This document shows positions 8,927-18,323 of a stretch of DNA of 64,000 nt, piece by piece. The DNA lies in the NCBI GenBank assembly GCA_964414785.1, contig CAYPXZ010000013.1:16132-80131 (forward strand), read 5' to 3'. Under the pieces are notes generated by a model. The model saw only the letters and a list, made by a program, of their open reading frames with translations, was not told the DNA's origin and searched no databases. The position numbers and the translations under genes were made by a program. Source of the DNA: Palsa-1447 sp964414785 (GTDB taxonomy: Bacteria > Verrucomicrobiota > Verrucomicrobiia > Opitutales > Opitutaceae). How positions within the stretch are numbered: position 1 is the first letter of the stretch; the number at the start of each line of letters is the position of its first letter.

Positions 8927-9535
8927 ATGGATTCGACGTTCATCATGAAGGGCCTGCTGGTCGGCTTCTCCATCGCCGCGCCTGTGGGACCGATTGGCAT
9001 CCTGTGCATCCGAAGGTCGCTCAAGGACGGATCCTGGGCCGGATTCACGGCGGGAATGGGCGCCGCCACCGCGGACGCCGCCTACGGGTGCGTCGCGGGC
9101 TTCGGCCTCACCGCGGTCTCGGGCTTCCTCGTCCGCCGCCAGTTCTGGCTCGCCCTCATCGGAGGGGGGTTCCTTTGCTATCTCGGGATCCGAACCTTCC
9201 TGAGCAGGCCCTGCGCCCAGGCGGCGCCGGAAGGGGGCGACCGGCCGCTTGCCGTATTTGGCTCCACCCTCTTCCTCACCCTGGCCAATCCCGCCACAAT
9301 CCTATCGTTCACGGTTGTATTCGCCGCCTTCGGGCTCGGCGCGACGGGAGATTACCGGGCGGCGGCGGCGCTCGTTCTCGGCGTCTTCGTGGGATCGGCG
9401 CTTTGGTGGCTGTTCCTTAGCACGGGCGTTGGGCTTCTCAGGTCGCGCCTCGACGCCGCGTGGATGGCGGCCGTGAATCGCATCTCGGGCGTGACGCTGT
9501 TCCTGTTCGGGCTCTACGCCCTTCTGCACCTTTGA
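8927..9535 (+). CDS. LysE/RhtB-family amino-acid exporter
   Basis: A 202-residue integral inner-membrane protein with six predicted helices. It carries the family's N-terminal hallmark, a PVGPIG loop after the first helix (residues 21-26), followed by charged RRSLKDG. A second conserved NPATILSF segment lies near residue 122. Members export amino acids or small metabolites using the proton gradient; the substrate cannot be predicted. It stands alone, divergent from the broken sensor gene and followed by a histidine kinase on the same strand after about 110 bp. Confidence 0.88.
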   Translation: MDSTFIMKGLLVGFSIAAPVGPIGILCIRRSLKDGSWAGFTAGMGAATADAAYGCVAGFGLTAVSGFLVRRQFWLALIGGGFLCYLGIRTFLSRPCAQAAPEGGDRPLAVFGSTLFLTLANPATILSFTVVFAAFGLGATGDYRAAAALVLGVFVGSALWWLFLSTGVGLLRSRLDAAWMAAVNRISGVTLFLFGLYALLHL

Positions 9536-9646
9536 TCCCGGGGGAGATAGCCTTGCTAACCCCGGTCCGCAGACACACTTTCGCGTCGCGGCATCCCAAA
9601 ACAAGCGGGGTCCCCTGCCCGGCTGGGCCCGCGCCACCTCAATGCC

Positions 9647-11197
9647 ATGAATCGTGAGACCCTGCGAGTCCTCAACCTGGAGGCCGACGCCGCGGACCTT
9701 GAGCGGGTGCGAAGCAAGGCCCTTTCGACGGGACTGAACATCCAGTTCCAGCGGGCCTCAAACCTCGCCGAGTTTGAGGCTGCGATCGGGCGCGCAGAGG
9801 TTGACGTAATCCTGGCGGACCACGGCGCCCCCGGGATCGACGCGAAGGCCGCACTCGAGTCCGCGCACAGGAGGCTTCCGAGCATCCCCTACATCGTCGT
9901 TTCGGGCTCGATCGGCGAGGATGCCGCCGCTGAATGCATGAAGCGGGGCGCCGCGGACTTCGTCCACAAGGACCGGCTGGAACGCCTTCCGGAAGTCCTG
10001 CTCCGGGCGGCGGGGCGGCGCGGGTCGCCGGAGGGCGGCACCGAACGCATGGGGCTCGATTCCGAACTGCTCCAGGCCGAGAAAATGAAGGTCGTTGGGA
10101 AGCTGGCGGGAGGCATTGCGCACGACTTCAACAACCTGCTCACGATCATCTCAGGATATGTGAGCATGATGCTCGACAAGGAGGAGCTAAAGCCGGGCCA
10201 GGCCGAGTCTCTGAAGCGGGTCTTCACGGCGAGCAGGCAGGCCGCGGGCCTCGTGCGCCAGCTGATGCTCTTTAGCCGCAAGCGGGATCCCAGCCTCGCC
10301 GTCGTGGATCTCAACGCCGAGGTCGAGGCCATCGCCGCCATGCTCAGGCGCCTCCTGGGAGAAACCATCGTGGTCGGCTTCGAGGGCGCGCCCGGGGCGC
10401 CGAGGACCCTCGCCGACATGGGCATGATCGAGCAGGCCCTGGTGAACCTGGCCTTCAACGCGCGAGACGCGATGCCAAGCGGGGGGAGCCTGGACATAGG
10501 CGTCGGGATCCTCAGGCGCGGGGAGAATCCCCCTGGTCCTCCGGGGGATTTCGCCTTCGTGTCCGTGCGCGATTCAGGGAGCGGGATACCGGCCGCGGTT
10601 CTGCCCAGGCTTTTCGAGCCCTTCTTCACGACAAAGGGCGACGGACGGGGCACCGGTCTGGGACTGGCGACCGCGAAGGACATCGCTCAGCGCCACGGCG
10701 GATGGATCGACGTGAAGACGGAGGTCGGCACCGGGACGACCTTCCGCATCTTCCTGCCGCTCACCCAGGCTCAGCTCGCGTCCGGCGCGCTGCAGGCGCC
10801 CGGAGCGGACGCAAGCGGGCGAAAGGCGACCATCCTGCTCGTCGAGGACGAGGCAAACGTCCGCGAATTTGCCGCCGCCGTCCTGCAGCAGGACGGCTAT
10901 GCGCTCCTCCAGGCGAAGTCCGCCGACAGCGCCCTGGAGGTCTGGCGCTGGCACTCGGCCCGCATCGACCTTCTGCTGACCGACGTCGTTCTCCCCGGTG
11001 AACTGTCGGGACCGCAGCTCGGCCAAAAGCTCCGGGCGCAGAAGCCCTCCCTTAAGGTCATCCTCACGACCGGGTACAGCCGCGAAACCGTCGAGGAAAA
11101 GTCGGGAGGGGCTGAGGCGCTGCGCCTGATGAACAAGCCCTACACACCGAGGATCCTGCTAGAGGCCGTGCGCGAGGCGCTCGCAGACGCGACGTAA
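9647..11197 (+). CDS. Cytosolic hybrid histidine kinase (REC-HisKA-HATPase-REC)
   Basis: A 516-residue protein with no membrane segment. Residues 1-120 form a receiver-like domain with D58 (ILADHGAPGID) and a KD pair near 108. The dimerisation/phosphoacceptor helix holds H159 in GGIAHDFNNLL. The ATP-binding domain has an N-box NLAFNARDAM and G-boxes DSGSGIP and GTGLGLAT. A C-terminal receiver (about 392-512) has the DE pair, LLLTDVVLP and MNKPY. This is the family in which an input receiver drives a HisKA_4-like kinase with an attached output receiver. There is no DNA-binding output. The next gene is another hybrid kinase. Confidence 0.9.
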   Translation: MNRETLRVLNLEADAADLERVRSKALSTGLNIQFQRASNLAEFEAAIGRAEVDVILADHGAPGIDAKAALESAHRRLPSIPYIVVSGSIGEDAAAECMKRGAADFVHKDRLERLPEVLLRAAGRRGSPEGGTERMGLDSELLQAEKMKVVGKLAGGIAHDFNNLLTIISGYVSMMLDKEELKPGQAESLKRVFTASRQAAGLVRQLMLFSRKRDPSLAVVDLNAEVEAIAAMLRRLLGETIVVGFEGAPGAPRTLADMGMIEQALVNLAFNARDAMPSGGSLDIGVGILRRGENPPGPPGDFAFVSVRDSGSGIPAAVLPRLFEPFFTTKGDGRGTGLGLATAKDIAQRHGGWIDVKTEVGTGTTFRIFLPLTQAQLASGALQAPGADASGRKATILLVEDEANVREFAAAVLQQDGYALLQAKSADSALEVWRWHSARIDLLLTDVVLPGELSGPQLGQKLRAQKPSLKVILTTGYSRETVEEKSGGAEALRLMNKPYTPRILLEAVREALADAT

Positions 11198-11336
11198 ATC
11201 TGCGGGCGTGCGCCGTTGACAGGGTGTCCGTTGGAAGGTTTTCTCGACCCGCAGTTGCCGCCGTCGGACCGGCGGTCCTCGGCCGCCCTCCCCCCGGAAC
11301 CCACACCCCGATAACGGCCAGTAACCCAACTTAAGA

Positions 11337-13889
11337 ATGCCAATAGCGTCCCTGACACCCCTGGAAGGTGCGCTCGCAGCGGTCGCACTTGCCGGATGGA
11401 TCGCCGCGGCGCTCGTATATTTCCGGCGCCGGGGGGATCCGGTCCGGGGCGACGGGAACGACGGGTATGAAAGCTACAAGCTGATCCTGGATTCGCTCGA
11501 CCGCTCGAACATCCTTCTGTGGTGGGCCAAGGTGACCAAGGAAGGGACCGGCTACACGTGGCGGGTCAAGACCCCCCCGAACCTCCAGCACAACTCCATC
11601 TACCTGATGGCGGAGGGCCGCACGCGGGGCGGGCTCTGGTCGGATGAACAGATGCCCGACCGGGAGCGGACCACGGGCCTGACGGCAAAAGCGCTGGACG
11701 AGGGTTCCCCGGGCTACCAGCAGGAATTCCGCATCATCGGAAAGGACTCGGTCCATTGGCTTAGCGAGGAGGTCACCATCGAGCCCGCGGGCCCGGGCGA
11801 ATGGAACCTCGCCGGGGTCATTGTCGACGTGACCGAGCGCCGCGAGGCCGAGGAGGCGCACAGGAAGTCGGAGGAGCAGATCGGGAAGATCCTCAAGGGC
11901 GCGGACTGCCTGCTCTGGCAGGCGTCGGTCACGGGCAGCCCCGACACGGTCCAGACGTGGCGCATGTTCCTGCCGCAGTCCGTGCTCTACAAGCGGATCT
12001 TCGGCAGGGATTCCGTGCCCGGGCAGTCGACCCTCTGGACCGAGGACCAGATCCCCGAGTGGGCGGAGATCGGCAAGTCCTCGCGCAAGGCCATGATCGA
12101 GGGCAAGACCGACTACGACCAGGAATTCCACGTGGTGGTCAATGGAAAGACATTCTGCGTCCATGAGCACGTCGCAATCGACAAGGTGGGGACCGAGGAG
12201 TGGAACCTCGTGGGGGTCATCGTCGACATCACCCGGCTGGAGGCGGCGGAGAAGGAACTGGCGAGGGCACGCGACGCGGCCCTGGAGTCGTCGAGGACCA
12301 AGAGTGAGTTCCTGGCGAACATGAGCCACGAGATCCGTACCCCCATGAACGGGGTAATCGGGATGACCGGCCTGCTGCTCGACACGCAGCTGAGCCCGAT
12401 CCAGATGGAGTATGCGGAGACGATCCGCGGGTCGGCCGATTCGCTCCTGACGATCATCAACGACATCCTCGACTTCTCCAAGATTGAGGCCGGGAAGCTG
12501 GCGTTTGAGACGCTCGACTTCGACCTTGTGGAGACGGTGGAGGGAGCACTCGACATGTTCGCGGAGCGGGCCCGGCACAAGGGAATAGAGCTCGCGTGCG
12601 AGCTTCCCGCAGACCTGCCGAGGAGGCTGCGGGGAGACCCGGGCAGGCTCAGACAGGTGCTCACCAACCTGATGGGCAACGCCATCAAGTTCACGGTCAA
12701 GGGCGAGGTGGTCGTGCGGGTGGCGCGGGAGAGCGAGAGCGACACCCATGCGGTCATAAGCTTCTCCATCAAGGACACCGGGATCGGGATCCCGCCGGAG
12801 GTCCAGGAAAAGCTTTTCCAGGCGTTCACCCAGGCCGACAACTCGACCACCCGCAGGTTCGGGGGCACGGGCCTGGGGCTGGCCATCTCGAAGCAGCTCG
12901 TGGAGATGATGGGGGGCGAGATCGGCGTCACCAGCGAGGCGGGAAAGGGCTCCACATTCTCATTTAGCGTCCGCATGGAGAAGCAGCTGGGGCCGCCGGA
13001 GCCCGCCCCGTCGATCTACTTCAGGGACCTCTTCGACCTGCGCGTCCTCGTGGTCGACGATAATGCGACCAACCGCCAGATCCTGCGCCACCAGCTCTAT
13101 GCCTGGAAGATGCAGAAGGGAAGCGCGGCCAACGGTCACGAGGCCCTGGAGATCCTCAGGGCCGCCGCCGCCGAGAAGAAGCCCTACGACCTTGCGCTGC
13201 TCGACATGCAGATGCCCGAGATGGACGGGATGACCCTGGCCCGCGCCATAAAGGCGGACCCAGCAATCGCGTCCACAAGGCTCATCATCCTGACGTCGAT
13301 GGGCTACATGCATTCGACGGACGAACTCAAGGCGGCGGGGGTCGACGCCTTCCTCGTGAAGCCCGTGAAGCAGTCGCGGCTCTTCGATTGCCTTGTGACC
13401 GTCCTCGGCAGGGCCGCCGCGGAGCACGTCTTCGTGAAGCCGGAAAAGGGGGTGGACGAGACAAAGCAGGCCGCCGAACCCACCTTTACGCACCACGCAC
13501 GCATCCTCCTGGCCGAGGACAATATCGTGAACCAGAAGGTGGCCCTCGCGCAGCTCAAGGGACTCGGTTTCAGCGCCGACGCCGTCGCCAACGGCCACGA
13601 GGTCCTGAGCGCGCTCAAGCAGGTGCCCTACGACATCATATTCATGGATTGCCAGATGCCCGAGATGGACGGCTACGAGGCGTCCAGACTCATCCGGCAG
13701 GCCGAGCTGGCGCCGAACGTCAGCTGGAAGGCGCCCGTGCGCATCGTCGCCATGACGGCGCACGCCATGACGGGCGACCGGGAGAAGTGCCTTGCCGTCG
13801 GCATGGACGACTACCTTTCAAAGCCCGTGCGCAAGGCGGACCTGCAGTCGGCCCTGATGAAGTGGCTCGCGCCTCCGAAGGCCGGATAA
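11337..13889 (+). CDS. Membrane-anchored hybrid histidine kinase with two PAS and two receiver domains
   Basis: An 850-residue sensor. A single N-terminal membrane helix (residues 10-28) is followed by two PAS/PAC modules. Their PAC endings are both recognisable (EWNLAGVIVDVTERREAEE and EWNLVGVIVDITRLEAAEK), so the pair looks like an internal duplication. The HisKA helix has H331 in ANMSHEIRTPMNG. The HATPase domain contains the N-box NLMGNAIKF and GGTGLGLAIS. Two receivers carry D623 (LLDMQMPEMDG) and D771 (FMDCQMPEMDG). The organisation is BarA/ArcB-like, but the usual HPt domain is missing, so phosphotransfer must go through a separate protein. The signal is unknown. The molybdoenzyme genes begin 65 bp downstream. 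Confidence 0.92.
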   Translation: MPIASLTPLEGALAAVALAGWIAAALVYFRRRGDPVRGDGNDGYESYKLILDSLDRSNILLWWAKVTKEGTGYTWRVKTPPNLQHNSIYLMAEGRTRGGLWSDEQMPDRERTTGLTAKALDEGSPGYQQEFRIIGKDSVHWLSEEVTIEPAGPGEWNLAGVIVDVTERREAEEAHRKSEEQIGKILKGADCLLWQASVTGSPDTVQTWRMFLPQSVLYKRIFGRDSVPGQSTLWTEDQIPEWAEIGKSSRKAMIEGKTDYDQEFHVVVNGKTFCVHEHVAIDKVGTEEWNLVGVIVDITRLEAAEKELARARDAALESSRTKSEFLANMSHEIRTPMNGVIGMTGLLLDTQLSPIQMEYAETIRGSADSLLTIINDILDFSKIEAGKLAFETLDFDLVETVEGALDMFAERARHKGIELACELPADLPRRLRGDPGRLRQVLTNLMGNAIKFTVKGEVVVRVARESESDTHAVISFSIKDTGIGIPPEVQEKLFQAFTQADNSTTRRFGGTGLGLAISKQLVEMMGGEIGVTSEAGKGSTFSFSVRMEKQLGPPEPAPSIYFRDLFDLRVLVVDDNATNRQILRHQLYAWKMQKGSAANGHEALEILRAAAAEKKPYDLALLDMQMPEMDGMTLARAIKADPAIASTRLIILTSMGYMHSTDELKAAGVDAFLVKPVKQSRLFDCLVTVLGRAAAEHVFVKPEKGVDETKQAAEPTFTHHARILLAEDNIVNQKVALAQLKGLGFSADAVANGHEVLSALKQVPYDIIFMDCQMPEMDGYEASRLIRQAELAPNVSWKAPVRIVAMTAHAMTGDREKCLAVGMDDYLSKPVRKADLQSALMKWLAPPKAG

Positions 13890-13901
13890 TATCCGGTGCC
13901 G

Positions 13902-13929
13902 TTGACAAGGGCTCCATCCCGGATACAGA
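13902..13929 (+). promoter_or_regulatory. Candidate sigma-70 promoter for iorAB
   Basis: TTGACA at 13902-13907 is followed after 16 bases by TACAGA at 13924-13929. This places transcription start shortly before the ATG at 13955. It lies in the only gap between the kinase stop and the iorA start. Confidence 0.5.
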
Positions 13930-13954
13930 TTCCGGGAGTTAATCATAGGCGCCC

Positions 13955-14437
13955 ATGAGTAAATTCAATCTGCAGGTGAACGGGCGTTCCCACGAGGTGG
14001 ACGTCGCGCCGGAGACTCCCTTGCTCTGGGTTCTCAGGGACCAACTGGACCTGGTCGGCACGAAATTCGGCTGCGGCATCGGCCAGTGCGGCGCCTGCAC
14101 CGTGCACCTGGACGGCAGCCCCGCAAGGGCGTGCCAGACGCCCGTCGCCACGGCGGCCTCCTCGAAGATAACGACGATCGAGGGCCTCTCGGCCGACGGC
14201 TCGCACCCCCTTCAGAAGGCCTGGTGCGAGCTCGACGTGGCGCAGTGCGGCTATTGCCAGGCGGGCCAGTTGATGAGCGCGGCGGCCCTCCTCACCCAGA
14301 ACGCGCACCCGAGCGACCAGGACATCGACGACGCGATGGGCGGCAATCTCTGCAGGTGCGCGACCTACTTCAGGATCCGCGCGGCGATACACAGGGCCGC
14401 GGATCTGGTGCAGGCCGGCAAGGAGATCCGGGCATGA
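13955..14437 (+). CDS. iorA: Molybdo-hydroxylase 2Fe-2S subunit (isoquinoline 1-oxidoreductase alpha type)
   Basis: A 160-residue electron-transfer subunit of the xanthine-oxidase family. The plant-type 2Fe-2S site is CGIGQCGACTVHLDG with a later cysteine (ARACQTP). The second 2Fe-2S site is CGYCQAGQ plus GNLCRCATYFRIRAA. It passes electrons from the Mo centre of IorB towards an external acceptor. No FAD subunit gene is present, which is typical of the IorAB/two-subunit aldehyde dehydrogenase group. The stop overlaps the iorB start (ATGA), implying translational coupling. Confidence 0.93.
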   Translation: MSKFNLQVNGRSHEVDVAPETPLLWVLRDQLDLVGTKFGCGIGQCGACTVHLDGSPARACQTPVATAASSKITTIEGLSADGSHPLQKAWCELDVAQCGYCQAGQLMSAAALLTQNAHPSDQDIDDAMGGNLCRCATYFRIRAAIHRAADLVQAGKEIRA

Positions 14438-16650
14438 GCGCGGTCCTCCAATCCCCGATCGACCGGAGGTCGTTCCTGCGGCTCGCCGCCATGGCCGGAG
14501 GCGGCCTGGTCATCGGCCACTATGTCCCCGCCGCGCATGCGGCCGACGCCGCCGCAGCCGGAGCCGAGAAGGCCAACGGCCTCTTCATTCCGAACGTCTT
14601 CATCCGCATAGCGACCGACGGATCCGTCACGATCTTCTCCGCGCGCCCCGAGGTGGGCCAGGGCATCAAGACCTCGCTCCCCATGGTCGTCGCCGAAGAG
14701 CTCGGAGCCGACTGGAGGAATGTCACCGTCGTCTCGGGGCAGCTTGATCCCGCATTCGGCCCGCAGTTTGCCGGGGGCAGCATGTCGACCCCCATGTCCT
14801 ACGACGAGATGCGCAAGATGGGAGCCACCGCGCGCACGATGCTCGTCCAGGCGGCGGCCGCGACCTGGTCGGTCCCCGCAACGGAGTGCGTCGCGTCGGG
14901 CGGCGCCGTGCTTCACACGCCAAGCGGGAGGACACTCAAGTTCGGGGACCTGGTCGCCAAGGCCTCGACGCTGCCCGTGCCCGCAGAGGGATCGGTGGCG
15001 CTCAAGGATCCGAAGGATTTCGTGCTTCTGGGGACGCGCGTCGGCGGCGTCGACAACCCGAAGGTCGTGACGGGCCAGCCGCTCTTCGGCCTCGACCAGA
15101 AGCGCCCCGGGATGCTCTATGCCGTCTATGAGCGGTGCCCTGTCTGGGGCTCACGCCCCCTGGGCGCCAATCTTGACCACGTGAAGGCGCTCCCGGGCGT
15201 CCGGGACGCGTTCATCGTCGACCGCACGGTCCCGGCGGGGCAGCTCACGGGCCTGGTCCCGGGAGTCGCCATCGTCGCGGACAACACCTGGGCCGCCTTC
15301 AGCGCCCGCACCGAGCTGAAGGTCACCTGGGAGGAGGGCAAGTTCGCCAAGAGCAGCTGGGACGACTTTGCCCGGCAGGCCAAGGAGATCGCGGGGCTCT
15401 CACCCGACTCGTCCAGCATCAGCGAGGCGCGGCGCGACGGGGACGTGGACCAGGCCCTGGCGGCCTCGGCCCGCGTCGTCGAGGCCGAGTATTCCTATCC
15501 CTTCATCTCCCACGCGAACCTGGAGCCCCAGAACTGCCTCGCGCATGTCCAGGGGGACCGGGCCGAGATATGGGCCCCCACCCAGAATCCGGACGGCGCG
15601 AGGAAGCTCGCAGCCCAAGTCCTCGGCATCCCCGCCGACAACGTCCAGGTCACCATCACCCGCATCGGCGGCGGCTTCGGGCGCAGGCTCGACTCCGACC
15701 CCGTTGCGGAGTGCGCGGTCATCTCGCAGAAGCTTGGCGTGCCCGTTAAGCTCGTCTGGGACCGCACCGACGACCTGCAGCACGACCACTACCGCCCGGG
15801 CGGCTTCCACTTCCTGAAGGGGGCGATCGACTCGCAGGGCAAGCTGAGCGCATGGCGAAGCCACCACGTCTCGTTCGGCTCCAACATGGGCGCCGACGAT
15901 TATCCCGCCCGCTTCGTCCCGAACTACCTTCTGCTCAATAGTTCGCTCGAGAACGGCGTTCCGCAGGGCCCCTGGAGGGCGCCCGGGAGCAACACGTACG
16001 CCTGGGTGACCTGCTGCTTCCTCGACGAGCTGGCCTTCGCCGCCGGAAAGGATCCCGTCGAGTTCAACCTCGGGCTGCTCGGGGACAAGGACCTTGTGAC
16101 AGGGACCGGGCACAAGGGGCGCCCGTACAACGCAGCGAGGATGCGCAATGTCGTCCGCCAGGTCGCCGAGAAATCCGGCTGGGGCAAGACCCTCCCCAGG
16201 GGCAGCGGCATGGGCCTGGGGTACTACTTCAGCCACCAGGGCTACATCGCCGAGGTCGCCGAGGTGTCCGTCACCCGCTCGGGCGACCTGAGGGTCGACC
16301 GGGTCGTCGCGGCCGTCGACGTCGGGTCGCAGATTGTCAACCTGAGCGGAGCCGAGAACCAGGTCCAGGGGTCCATCACCGACGGCCTCAACGCCGCGTG
16401 GCGCCAGGAGCTCGACATCAAGCAGGGACGCGTCGTCCAGTCGAACTTCCACGAGTACCCCATGCTCCGGATGGTCGACGCCCCCCGGAAGATAGAGATC
16501 CATTTCATAAAGACCGACAACCCGCCGACGGGCCTCGGCGAACCCGCGCTCCCGCCGCTCGCGCCGGCCGTGTGCAACGCGATCTTCGCCGCCACGGGCA
16601 AGCGCGTCCGCCAGCTGCCGATTTCAAGGACAGACCTTTCATGGTCGTGA
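14434..16650 (+). CDS. iorB: Molybdopterin-binding catalytic subunit of an isoquinoline oxidoreductase-type hydroxylase
   Basis: A 738-residue subunit. The N-terminus has a Tat-like signal (DRRSFLRLAAMAGGG followed by a hydrophobic stretch and AHA), suggesting export of the folded cofactor-loaded enzyme. The Mo-cofactor domain has the GGGFGRRLDSD loop near residue 410. The C-terminal PPTGLGEPALPPLAPA contains the glutamate expected to act as catalytic base. Related enzymes oxidise isoquinoline, other N-heteroaromatics or aldehydes; the substrate here is not deducible. I chose ATG 14434, which overlaps the iorA stop. An upstream in-frame extension is a shadow of iorA. Confidence 0.93.
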   Translation: MSAVLQSPIDRRSFLRLAAMAGGGLVIGHYVPAAHAADAAAAGAEKANGLFIPNVFIRIATDGSVTIFSARPEVGQGIKTSLPMVVAEELGADWRNVTVVSGQLDPAFGPQFAGGSMSTPMSYDEMRKMGATARTMLVQAAAATWSVPATECVASGGAVLHTPSGRTLKFGDLVAKASTLPVPAEGSVALKDPKDFVLLGTRVGGVDNPKVVTGQPLFGLDQKRPGMLYAVYERCPVWGSRPLGANLDHVKALPGVRDAFIVDRTVPAGQLTGLVPGVAIVADNTWAAFSARTELKVTWEEGKFAKSSWDDFARQAKEIAGLSPDSSSISEARRDGDVDQALAASARVVEAEYSYPFISHANLEPQNCLAHVQGDRAEIWAPTQNPDGARKLAAQVLGIPADNVQVTITRIGGGFGRRLDSDPVAECAVISQKLGVPVKLVWDRTDDLQHDHYRPGGFHFLKGAIDSQGKLSAWRSHHVSFGSNMGADDYPARFVPNYLLLNSSLENGVPQGPWRAPGSNTYAWVTCCFLDELAFAAGKDPVEFNLGLLGDKDLVTGTGHKGRPYNAARMRNVVRQVAEKSGWGKTLPRGSGMGLGYYFSHQGYIAEVAEVSVTRSGDLRVDRVVAAVDVGSQIVNLSGAENQVQGSITDGLNAAWRQELDIKQGRVVQSNFHEYPMLRMVDAPRKIEIHFIKTDNPPTGLGEPALPPLAPAVCNAIFAATGKRVRQLPISRTDLSWS

Positions 16651-16678
16651 CCGTCGGCGCCCGTTCCCAGGCGGCGCG

Positions 16679-17677
16679 ATGAAGGCGCTTCAGGCCATCG
16701 CCGCGCACCTGGGCCATGCCGAAGGCTCCGGCGTGCTCGCCACTCTGACCTCGGTCGAGGGGTCCTCCTACCGGAGGGCCGGGGCAAGGATGCTGATCAC
16801 GGAGACGGGCCACAAGATCGGGTCCGTCAGCGGCGGATGCCTCGAGGAGGACCTGATCGAGCGCGCGAAGTCCGTCGCATCGAGCGGGCGCGCCGAGGTC
16901 GTCACCTACGACACCACGGCCGAGAACGACCTCGTCTGGGGCGTGGGGCTTGGCTGCCATGGGATCGTCCGCCTCCTCCTCGAGCCCGTCGGGTCGCGCC
17001 CCCCGTGGGTCCAGGTCCTGTCGGATAACCTCGCATCGGGCCTGCCCACGGAGCTCGCGGTCTGCTGGGACGCCCGGAAGGGGCCTCTGGGTACCCGGCT
17101 CGGCGGCCCCGCTCCCTGCGCCTACACCAAAGGGGAAGGCGGGGTATTCTGCGACAGGATCGCCCCCCCCGCCTGCCTAACGATCTTCGGCGCGGGCGAC
17201 GACGCCCAGCCCCTGGCAAGGCTCGCTCAGGAGCTCGGGTGGCGGGTGACGGTGGCCGATCCCCGCCCCGCAATGCCGACCGAAGGGAGGTTTCCGGGAG
17301 CACAGGCCCTCGTCTCGGGGCCCGCGGACACCCTCGTCGCCAGGACCTCCCCACGGGTGGGGTCGCTCGCGGTCGTCATGACGCACCACTACCGCCACGA
17401 CGTGCCGCTCATTCACGACCTCCTCCCTCTCGACCTTGCATACCTGGGCCTGCTCGGCCCCAAGAAGCGGTCCGAGAAGATCCTCTCTGACCTTGAGGCC
17501 GCAGGGCTTGCGGTCACACCCCCGATGCGCTCCAGGCTTCACGCGCCTGTCGGCCTCGACATCGGCGCGGAGGGCCCCGAGGAGGTGGCCCTGAGCATCA
17601 TCGCCGAGATGAACGCCGCCCTCGCGGGCCGCGACGCGCGGCCCCTTCGCGACCGGGTCCTCCCCATCCATGCCTGA
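16679..17677 (+). CDS. xdhC: XdhC/CoxI-family molybdenum cofactor maturation protein
   Basis: A 332-residue protein. The N-terminal XdhC/CoxI domain has SVEGSSYRRAGARMLI, GSVSGGCLEEDL and GVGLGCHGIVRLLLEP. A Rossmann-type C-terminal domain follows (TIFGAGDDAQPLARLAQELG and later YLGLLGPKKRSEKIL). XdhC binds the molybdenum cofactor, promotes its sulfuration and inserts it into xanthine-oxidase-family enzymes. Its place directly after iorB makes the IorAB enzyme the obvious client. The end overlaps the mocA start by 8 bp, so all four genes appear to be one operon. Confidence 0.93.
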   Translation: MKALQAIAAHLGHAEGSGVLATLTSVEGSSYRRAGARMLITETGHKIGSVSGGCLEEDLIERAKSVASSGRAEVVTYDTTAENDLVWGVGLGCHGIVRLLLEPVGSRPPWVQVLSDNLASGLPTELAVCWDARKGPLGTRLGGPAPCAYTKGEGGVFCDRIAPPACLTIFGAGDDAQPLARLAQELGWRVTVADPRPAMPTEGRFPGAQALVSGPADTLVARTSPRVGSLAVVMTHHYRHDVPLIHDLLPLDLAYLGLLGPKKRSEKILSDLEAAGLAVTPPMRSRLHAPVGLDIGAEGPEEVALSIIAEMNAALAGRDARPLRDRVLPIHA

Positions 17678-18293
17678 CCCAAGGACGCAGGCGCCCCGCC
17701 CCGCCGGGTGCGGGGCCATCGTTCTGGCCGCCGGGGGATCATCCCGGATGGGCGCCGCCAAGCTTCTCCTCGAGGTCGGCGGGCAGACGCTCATCCGGCG
17801 CACCGTGGACGCTGTGCTCGGGTCCGGGGCCTGGCCCGTCGTCGTCGTCCTGGGCTCGGATGCCGACCTTGTCCGGGCCCAGATCGCGGGACTCGGGGTC
17901 GTCGAGGCCCGAAACGAGGCCTGGTCGACCGGGATGGCATCCTCGATCCGCGCCGGGATTTCGGCGGTTGTCGCCGCCGATCCCTCCGCGCAGGCGGTCC
18001 TTGTCACCCCGTGCGACCTGCCGGCGCTCTCCGCCGAGGCGATCCGGCTGCTCGCCGGCGCGCACCGCCGGACGGGCCTTGTCGCCGCGGCGCGCTACGG
18101 CGGACGGACCGGGGCCCCGGCCGTCTTCGGACGCGGCGATTTTCGGGCCCTGGGCGAACTGCAAGGCGACGAGGGCGCCCGCCGGCTCCTCAACTCGGAC
18201 CCGGCAAAGGTCGCGGCGGTGGACCTCCCGGACCTGGCCCTGGACATCGACACCCCGTCGGACTACGAAGCCTGGAGGGATCGCCAAAAATAG
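17670..18293 (+). CDS. mocA: MocA-like molybdenum cofactor cytidylyltransferase
   Basis: A 207-residue nucleotidyltransferase of the MobA/MocA group. The NTP-binding signature is IVLAAGGSSRMGAAKLLLEV near the N-terminus, and the metal-binding/product loop is TPCDLPALS. MocA transfers CMP from CTP to molybdopterin, making the MCD cofactor used by xanthine-oxidase-family enzymes. With iorA, iorB and xdhC this completes a structural-plus-maturation cassette. The C-terminus ends with DIDTPSDYEAW, typical of the family. A MobA (GMP) role is less likely given the neighbours. Confidence 0.9.
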   Translation: MPDPRTQAPRPAGCGAIVLAAGGSSRMGAAKLLLEVGGQTLIRRTVDAVLGSGAWPVVVVLGSDADLVRAQIAGLGVVEARNEAWSTGMASSIRAGISAVVAADPSAQAVLVTPCDLPALSAEAIRLLAGAHRRTGLVAAARYGGRTGAPAVFGRGDFRALGELQGDEGARRLLNSDPAKVAAVDLPDLALDIDTPSDYEAWRDRQK

Positions 18294-18323
18294 AGAGCTG
18301 CGCGCCGCGAACGGGGGCGGCCG

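Noticed and set aside
11216..11243. Promoter TTGACA at 11216 for the second hybrid kinase
   Set aside because: The -35 is perfect, but the best -10 at 17 bp is TTTTCT, too weak to list.
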